Source: Phellopilus nigrolimitatus (lineage: Eukaryota; Basidiomycota; Agaricomycetes; Hymenochaetales; Hymenochaetaceae). From it: 64,000 nucleotides of DNA. Of the stretch, positions 56,682-64,000 are shown piece by piece. The first letter of the stretch is position 1, and every line of letters begins with the position of its first letter. The position numbers and the translations under genes were made by a program. Where the stretch lies: assembly GCA_021029095.1 (NCBI GenBank), contig JAJOHG010000020.1:186001-250000 (forward strand). Direction: 5' to 3'. The notes under the pieces were generated by a model, which saw nothing but the letters and a program-made list of their open reading frames with translations, was not told the origin of the DNA and did no database searches.

Positions 56682-59484
56682 ATGGCAGATCGTCGTCAAC
56701 CTCCACCGAACAACAAGGACACTCGCTCTCTCCCGAATCTTCCTGAGCCTAGCACTCCGTGAGTAGTAGACGCTCAACTACCTTTCCTTTGTAGTATATC
56801 CATGCTAAGCTGTTTGTCTGCAGGCCGCCGCAAAGCGCTCAAGACATACACTCTGGCTTGTGTGACGCGAGACCTTACGCCACCCCTTACTCTAACAACC
56901 TGGTGTATACCTCTCGTCGGAGGTTACCCAGACTTATAAGAAGATGGGAGGCTCGTTAATCGAGGAAGTCTTCAGCGGCACATTTGTCGACGTGCCCAAC
57001 CTCATCGAGGACAAGCTCTCAGACCACATCATATCTATGGGTATAGGCCACGCCAAATACCCTAACGATCCTGTTGCCGCCGCGAAGTATGAGTTTAAGG
57101 CTTCAGAGACCCTAGACAGTCTCAAGGAAGAAGGAACGTACGGACGGTATAATAAATGGGTGGGCTGGAAACGGGGCAAAAAGGACCACGAGAAGAATGT
57201 CACGGACTACCTCAACAAAATCGCAGAGAACATACGTGAGAAATGCGGACTTCCGCTGCCGAACGACACCTCTCGCGAGTTCTCTTGCATGTTCAAGGAT
57301 AAGGCCCCTGCTGAAGCGGCCGTGAATTGCAAGCGAAAGCCCGACGGCGTCGTCATCGACCACTCCAAGGTGGACACGGATGCCGCCTGGGCTGATATTC
57401 ATGCAGTCATGGAGTTCAAGCGCAGCCGTGATCCCCGTGCCTACAGGACGGCCTATGCTCAACTACTGCAGTATGCCCGCATGGTCTTCGCTGCTCAACA
57501 GAACCGTCGATTTGTCCTCGGTGTCATACTCACCGGTGACGACCTAATGACATTCTTCGTGTTTGACAGAGCTGGAGTTCTCTCGTCGGAGAGATTCAAC
57601 GTCATGAAGGATCCAGGGAAGCTCATCCGTGTCGTCGCCGGATTGCTCTTTGCTGAGAATATCGACCTTGGATACGATCCTACCGTATATCACAGGGACG
57701 GCGAAAGATTCATCCTCTTCAGGCATGTCGAGTACAAGATCAAGGAAGTCATCTACGCCGAGTCGTCGGTTCGGGGGAGAGGCACCAATTGCTTTTTGGT
57801 CGAGCACGAGGGAGAAGACGCCGTGATCAAAGACTCTTGGGTGGACGACTCTCGTAACCCGTTCGAGCACGTAATCATGGAGAAAATTACCGGGATCGGA
57901 GGGGTAGCGAAGATCGTTGACCACGAAACGGTCCAGATCCGAGGAGTGAATGATACGACGGCGACGGACCGACGAGCTCTGAGTGAGAAGGAGAATTGGA
58001 AAACTCAGCGGAAATGGTATTTGTTCCGGAAACTGGAGACGCGCGAGCACCGCCGGATAATGATGAAGCCATACGGCAAGCCACTGGAAGACTTTCAGAC
58101 TCTGACGGAGCTGCTGACTTCGGTAAAAGACATCATCCAAAGTGAGCTCGTTTCCAACTGCTTTCGCTTCACAACTGAGCTGATCAACTTTTCCACTAGC
58201 AATCGAGGACCTCATTAATAACAGAGTCCTGCATCGTGACATTAGCCTTCGAAATCTGGTTCTAGCTAAAGAGGATCCGAAAGACCCTAACTCGCGTCGG
58301 CGAGGTTACATCATCGACTTCGACTTTGCGATCGAGACCGATGAGCAGGATAAAGAATGTGCGAAAGGTCGTCGAACGGTATGCTCTTCTTCCTTCCTCC
58401 TCCTTTTGTCATCTCATTTAGAATTGCACAGGGAACGCTGCCTTTCATGGCTCTGGAAATGATGGTCGCGGAAGAAGAGAACAAAATCAAGCATGCTTAC
58501 TACCACGATCTGGAGTCGATCTTATACGTTCTGTGCTGGATCTGCACTGCGCAGGAGGGACCGAACAACTTGCGAAGATCTCACGACTTCATCTTTAAAG
58601 AATCCGCAATCGCAAGATGGGCTGGATACGGTAAAAACGACCCTACAATGGAGGACATTCGCGAGGCCAAGCAGTCAATGGTTAAAGATCCCGAGGACTT
58701 CGACAAATATATCGTCGGCCAGTTCGCACCATACTTCGAGCCTCTGCACAAATGCATAAGGGATATGCGCACGCTGCTCGGCTCTAAAGGATCTTTGGAT
58801 CCGAAGGAAGTTGAAGTCAATCGGAAGCTCATAAAACTCTGTCTGCAGCAAGACATAGAAGTAAGCTTGAGCGTATTGTCGACGATTCCGGTTGCCCTTC
58901 GAGACTCGAAGGCCGTCTTCAGATCCCTTCATGATGTCATCGACAAAACCCTTGAGGAGCTCGCCACCATTGAAGAGCCTCCTTCCAACGCCGTACCGAC
59001 TCATAACGAAGACCAAGATACCGACGAATTGTCACCTGACCAGATAGGACGGAAGAATATGCGAGCCTTTGAAGAGGAAAACGCCATTCAAAGGGAGATG
59101 GAGAAGGCTGAGGCGGAAAATGCTGAAGAGGCAAAGAGGAAAAAGAAGAATCTAAAGAAAATCGCGGAAACTGTCGAGGAGGCCGACGAGGAAGTCGAAG
59201 ACGAGACTCAGGTTGCTTCGGGAACCGCGCACGAGGCCGGAGAGGAAGTCCAAGATGGATCTCAGGCTGCTTCGGAACGTGCATTTGACTCATCGGCTTC
59301 CATCTTGACCGACAACGTCCCCAGCCTTATTTTTGACAGTAATCTGTCTGGCGCACGTGCGTCTGCCAGCTTGATTGCGCCCGAAAGCCCGACGCCCACG
59401 AGCCGTAAACGCCCTTCTAGAGATGGACCTTTAAAGGATGAGCTTGAAGAATTGAGCTCTCGCAAACGGGTCAGATCGAATTAG
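56682..59484 (+). CDS. FunK1-type kinase with PD-(D/E)XK-like domain, copy F_D
   Basis: Leader exon 56682-56758 (MADRRQPPPNNKDTRSLP, intact), exon 1 56824-58141, exon 2 58200-58378, exon 3 58432-59484. One A is missing from an A run at 56897-56898 compared with F_B and F_C, which separates the leader frame from the main frame; it may be a sequencing error. If real, ATG 56944 gives 809 residues. Exon 1 is almost the same as in F_C (a handful of changes, such as GKLET to RKLET), while exon 3 has its own changes. The PDG..EFK nuclease-like motifs, HRDISLRN, IDFDFA and GTLPFMALE are all kept, so both activities could be intact. Confidence 0.85.
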
Positions 59485-60047
59485 ACGTCGCTATTGATTT
59501 TTTACTACCATTGTTTGCTTATCACGGACTCCTAGCACTTGTATTAAGTATCTCATTTTGCACTTAATAACTGTAAGCATAGCTTTCTCGCATTTGTAAC
59601 ATTTATTCAGCTTTGTTCTCTTCTGTTCAACGAATGATCGCAAAGTGTGTCTACATAAAGATAAAGAAACCATAAATTATCTGTGCCCTGTCACATGGGA
59701 CGCGAAGAAGAAACTCTTCTGGCGATGCCGTAGATTGCATTCTGCTAATGAATGAAGAAGTACGGGCTAGGGGAGGTAAATAAGGCTGTCGATCGTGAAT
59801 CTCGACACGACACGCTCGCGAGCGCACTTCGCCACTCCCGCGTCACCAGAAATCATCCTTTTTGGGCCACGCAAGGCCGCATGTCCGTGGGCGGATGTCG
59901 TTCTCGTGACAAGGCAAAGGCCCTTTGATCTGGACTCGAGTTTTGATTCGAATTTGGAAAAGGAGAGGTCAAGATTGAAGCCGTAGCAATGGCGTCCGAT
60001 AGCCACGTGCTGATCCACATTAGGTTCTCCTTCATGGAAACCCATTA

Positions 60048-60444
60048 CAGAGTTTTTACAAAACCTTGTCAGTACGCAAAAAAAAAAAAAAGTTGCGAAA
60101 GGTTGGGCAAGCCCAAACAGGCAACATTGCCTCTTTGGGCGCAAAGCGCGTCGTTGCCCACAAAATCCTCACTTTTCGCGTTCTGTCGATAATTCAACGA
60201 AAACTGGAAAGTCGGAGCTCTCTGGTTCTCTGAAGCTTATAATAGGAACAACTGTGACACTGTCGGATTTTTTTTCAGCTTTACAGGCAAAGTTCATCGT
60301 GGGCAGCAGCAAGGTCATGAAATCATCGTTTCACCAGCACGACGCGCGTTGCGCCTAAAGAGGCAATGTTGCCTGTTTGGGCTTGCCCAACCTTTCGCAA
60401 CTTTTTTTTTTTTTGCGTACTGACAAGGTTTTGTAAAAACGCTG
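60048..60444. mobile_element. 397-base MITE-like element with ~100-base inverted ends and TA target duplication
   Basis: The left end CAGAGTTTTTACAAAACCTT and the right end, read in reverse, CAGCGTTTTTACAAAACCTT match over about 100 bases (60048-60150 against 60343-60444), including an A run and GGTTGGGCAAGCCC. Both ends are flanked by TA. No coding capacity inside. Units B and C have an uninterrupted sequence at the equivalent place, so it is a later insertion. TA duplication and CAG-type ends suit a non-autonomous Tc1/mariner (pogo/Fot1-like) element. Confidence 0.85.
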
Positions 60445-60583
60445 TAAACGATCAGAGGTAGAAAGAGAAAGAGTCATTTTCAGATAGTACCGTCTTTAAG
60501 GATGGACATGTTCAGTAGCACCTAGGGTCCATATTCTGCGGAATGTCGGCGAGCACATTGGTCGCTTTCTTACGCATTTCAAG

Positions 60584-62860
60584 ATGTCCGTCTTCAAGAA
60601 ATCAACACAGGTGAGTATCTTCGAGCTCTGCGAGAGACCGCAAGAGGTTAATGTGTCTATTTTTCAGGGCCACTGCTTCGAATGAAACACATTGGCACAT
60701 GGTGTTTGTGCGTCTTTCATCAATCGATGCCTTCGTAGCTTCCGGACCGATTGACCTCGAGGATAATTGCGAATGCGGATGGCGCGGAGGCCGATGTAGA
60801 TGCGTCTGTACTGGACACGCCCGTCCGGTAAACTCTAGGCACGCTCGATACGCCGCAGCCGCAGCCGCATGTCCCCTCCAGCTGCATGGAATGTGTGCCC
60901 CGCCCGTGCCCGCGAAGGGAGGCTCGTCAGCGATAGCGGCATCCCTAGACGCTGAGGTCCTCGATTGGGGAGGTGAGGAGGATGAGCATTTCGGTGAGTA
61001 TTTCAAAACGAATGTTTTTCAGACGCGATAAAGCAGATGACGTTTCGAAGGTGAAGGTGAAGCACGACGAGCATGGGTGACGGTGACGATGTCGTCCCCA
61101 TCGGCGGCGACGAGGATGACATGATGGAACTCGCTGCCTTTAAGTTGCGCACTGCAAGACAACGGCAACTAGGATTCGCCTCCTACTTCTGCGAGGGTTC
61201 TTTCAGGAAAAGCGCGACAGGCGCGATGCCATCTGGCACTTGAGCCTCCTTCGCCGGTGAAGTCTTCCTATGACTCGTCTACTGCATGCCGGACCTCTGT
61301 CCGCCGCGTGCAGTGGCAATCTCTGAAAGCATCGCTGATGTACACATTATCGCCTAAGTCGGTTGTCGCCGCTGGGCCTTCCGTGCTGATACTGAATCCC
61401 ACTCGAACTCCATGGGTGCGAGTGTTATGTCCGGCACCAGACGTCCTCGGGACATCAGAAGACTTGCTGACAGCTCGAAGCCTTCTAGCAGGGATTCGGA
61501 CGAGCTTCCTCAAGGCTGGGTAACACGCGCGCCAAGCGACAACACGAACTGACCGAGGACGGGGAATGAATCACAACTCAGGACCTATGCAAGATGCAAA
61601 AAACCGATCGCAACACTTCGCGAATGATTATAGGGATGACGCGAACCTCCATGCTATCAATAATCAATTCAGAGATCCTCCGCCTCACACAGGGATGCTG
61701 CAGCGCCATCTATAGGCTACAGGTCCCGATCGCCGCCGCCGCGTGTCCGAGAACAAGAGCTTTACTTCAATAGCAACGATACGGTGTCCTGTTTTGATGG
61801 ACTTATTGCATGTCGCGGAGCGTTTTTTCCGCCAGGGTAGCGGCAGACCTATCTTCCAGCAGAGCGGTCCGGCCCAGCGTCAGGCATGGAATGCGCCTAC
61901 GCAAAGCCGCCGCGATGCGGAGGCGTCTCCGGTAACCTATGATGCCCCTCCGCGCCGGCCGCGCTGACCCGAGTACGCACCGAAAATGAGCATGGGCGTC
62001 GATGCGAAGAGACGGAGGTTCGACGAACGCGCGGACTCGACGCATGTTCGTCCAGATCGTTCGCGTAGTCCCGTGGACAACCACTCCCAACCCTTTCTTC
62101 GGCCTCTTTACTTTGGTATTAAAGATGACCAACAGCAGCATCGCAAGAACAATAGCATGCTCTTCGTTGGCTGTGGTCTGCATGATTGCCTTGGTGCAGA
62201 ATTCCTTTTCTCATACCTTGTTTAAGATTTCCGACGGCAAAGGCACCCCCGCCTACTCCACCTCCACTGTTAAACAACAGAGGCCCGGAAGGCAGCGCCT
62301 TTGTGGATTGCGCATTTACTGGGTTGCCTGACAGACCTCGATACGGGAATCTCGACGGCAGGTCTACTAACAACGGAACTCATTCCTTCGGGTCCGCGCC
62401 TCAGAAACCAGCCCACGACGATCAACCTCGACTTCCGTGAACCCGCCGACATGAACAGACGTCAGCCACCCCCTGCTGGATTAGCTTCTTACAACCGGCA
62501 GCCTCAAGAGGTTGACCAGACGTGACAGTCGGACATTCGACGGCGGCAGACCAATGGACCACCGGTCGGACAGGAATCGTAGTCCGGATCCGATGCATGT
62601 GGATGGCCCGCCACGATCGAGGGTTGTTCCTCCGCAAAATAACGGATCTATGTACAGCGAACGGCTGTTGAGGGTGACCGGCGCGATAGCATGGACAATC
62701 TGCCGACTGGACCGCGGCCAATGTATTCGTAAGGAAGCGGTCAGACATCGCCTCCTTTGCCAAGGTAAGGTAGTTTCACCAGTCCCATGGATATTCCTCC
62801 GTTCTCCAGTGCGTTGACTTCTTATCACTGCTGATTGTTTCTGATGGAGGATGCTTTGAT
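60584..62860 (+). pseudogene. Y3: Arg/Pro/Ser-rich segment with an extra 240-base piece
   Basis: ATG 60584 (MSVFKKSTQ) and the same donor as Y1 and Y2. In contrast to them it has about 240 extra bases at about 60.78-61.03 kb, with an Ala/Cys-rich open stretch ending in DWGGEEDEHF and a GTGAGT right after. It may therefore be nearer to the ancestral form. Later blocks are the same as in Y1 and Y2, with extra differences such as a TGA replacing part of RPREPE near 61.97 kb. No unbroken frame found. Confidence 0.4.
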
Positions 62861-62931
62861 CAGGTAGAATGATCAAGCTGTGTCCTTTGCGCAGCGCCAC
62901 CACACGCTGCATGACGTTAGCAGAGACAACG

Positions 62932-64000
62932 ACCCAGCTCGCCCGTCACACAAGCTTCGTCATCTCGATATGTTCGACGCACAAGGGCATTCGGAAGGAG
63001 ACCGACGAGATGGATATAACTGATGCGAGTTCGGATGAGTTTTCCACGCCCGCTGAGACAGTCGGAGACGGATCCAAGGAAGAGTCGAATGTGGTGAATT
63101 CCCTGCATGACGTGGAGACTATTGACAGCGTCGAGATGGATATTACGGATGTATGATTAGATACTCTTTCCGCTACTATCATAAGCGCTGACGATGAATT
63201 TCAGGAGGGACCGAATGCGATGAACTCCCTGCAGGTTCCAGAGGTGGCTGACATTGTTGATAGCGCACCTACGGACGAGGTTGAATTATCCTCCACGAAG
63301 ACGCTTCCTAGCCACCTCATCAGGACCGCGGCGGAGGGATTCGCGACTCTCCGCCTTGAGGCTGACCACGAACCGATTGCCGAGGAAGTCAAGGCAGGCG
63401 TATTTGACACACACCGTCATGTCGCCGCAGCTGAAAAAAAGCTTTTACAGCTCGTGAAGGAAGCCAGGTCTATGACCGCTCCTTCGCTCGTCAAGCATAT
63501 CCCGAGCTCGATTGATTTCGACGCCAGCGCCAACTTCGCTACCTCTCAGGGGAGGCTCAGGCGTAACGGTTTCATCCTCAGCGATAAGTTACTTGACATC
63601 GACTTCGAGGCCATCGACGGCCTCCGTTATGTCCAGACCTCGTACGTGTCCTCTCATGCTCAAATTTCTTTTGTTTCTGACGACCATTCCCATAGCTTTG
63701 AGGCAACTGCCATGACCGACATGCGAAGGCTCGCTCTGCAAAGAGCGCAGGCCTTGTACGATCGTGAAGAGGCTCGATCAGTCGCGGCCACTAGACAGAA
63801 GGACGACGCTGGCACTTCTAGCCCTGCGGAAGTACATACTTCTTCAGCGAGCTACATCGCCGCTCGTCCACGCATGTCTAGCACCAAGACCGCGACTATC
63901 TCGCGGACGCCCCTACCGCGGAGGCGTCTGATAAACCCGCGTGCGAAGACCGCACTTCGCTATGCGCGCGCTATCCTGCGAACAATTGAACGTCGGTATG
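62932..64000 (+). pseudogene. X_E: 5'-truncated copy of X, running off the window
   Basis: X similarity starts at 62932 at the same junction as X_A and X_D. Exon 1 remnant to 63641 carries a nonsense change: the Gly codon of VGLDT is TGA at 63154-63156, a base substitution and not a run-length change. Intron 63642-63695, then exon 2 (FEATAMTDMRRLALQRAQAL) is open to the end of the window. The 3' part is not visible. Confidence 0.65.

Larger units (their letters stand above)
40820..64000 (+). repeat. Right arm of the giant inverted repeat, cut by the window end
   Basis: It reads X_C, Z_C, F_C, Y2, X_D, Z_D, F_D, Y3, X_E on the plus strand for X, F and Y. Equivalent points in X recur at about 41.76, 52.41 and 62.93 kb, so the unit is about 10.5-10.65 kb. 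X_E is still inside the array at 64000, so the full size is unknown. Confidence 0.85.

Noticed and set aside
57544..58242. A 232-codon open frame antisense to F_D exon 1, with relatives at 47227-47823, 18275-18676 and 6393-7172
   Set aside because: It is the mirror of a strongly coding kinase exon, has no domain of its own and repeats only because the kinase is repeated.
4490..64000. The inverted arms as terminal repeats of one giant transposon such as a Starship
   Set aside because: No tyrosine recombinase, DDE transposase or captain-like gene is seen in the window, and the spacer carries ordinary core genes. It cannot be excluded beyond 64 kb.

Overview
The window looks like nuclear DNA of a basidiomycete, probably a mushroom-forming Agaricomycete. 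Genes are split by many short GT..AG introns (mostly 49-125 bases). There are four copies of a FunK1-type fungal kinase gene, a family expanded in these fungi, and an NsdD-like GATA factor. I see no bacterial-style operons, rRNA, tRNA or CRISPR arrays.

Layout. 1-544 is the 3' end of an oxidoreductase-like gene. 0.55-4.49 kb is gene-poor and holds one small secreted-protein gene. 4.49-25.31 kb and 40.82-64.0 kb are two arms of a very large inverted repeat; the right arm runs off the window. Each arm is built from a roughly 10.6-kb unit repeated in tandem. Read outward from the centre, a unit holds: X (membrane-anchored, disordered protein), Z (acidic-tail protein, convergent with X), F (FunK1 kinase with an N-terminal nuclease-like domain, divergent from Z), and Y (Arg/Pro/Ser-rich, frame-broken segment). 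The left arm carries X_B-Z_B-F_B-Y1-X_A-Z_A-W-F_A. The right arm carries X_C-Z_C-F_C-Y2-X_D-Z_D-F_D-Y3-X_E. W, a separate nuclease-like gene, occurs only once. Only X_B and X_C keep the N-terminal membrane segment; X_A, X_D and X_E share one deletion junction.

The 15.5-kb spacer between the arms carries apparently single-copy genes: an unrecognised conserved-looking protein (26.6-28.0 kb), an NsdD/SUB-1-like GATA factor (32.3-35.4 kb), cytochrome c (36.2-36.8 kb), a second small secreted protein of the same family as the one at 2 kb, and an unrecognised gene at 38.8-40.3 kb.

How the genes may work together. Z and F diverge from a shared promoter carrying three ACGCGT boxes, so they may be co-expressed at G1/S. 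F joins a PD-(D/E)XK-like fold to a FunK1 kinase, and X would place a long phosphorylatable tail at a membrane. A kinase-nuclease conflict or selfish system is an inference, not shown. Several spacer genes, cytochrome c included, have one-base length changes in homopolymer runs, so some frameshifts in the window may be sequencing errors. Pseudogene calls are tempered accordingly.
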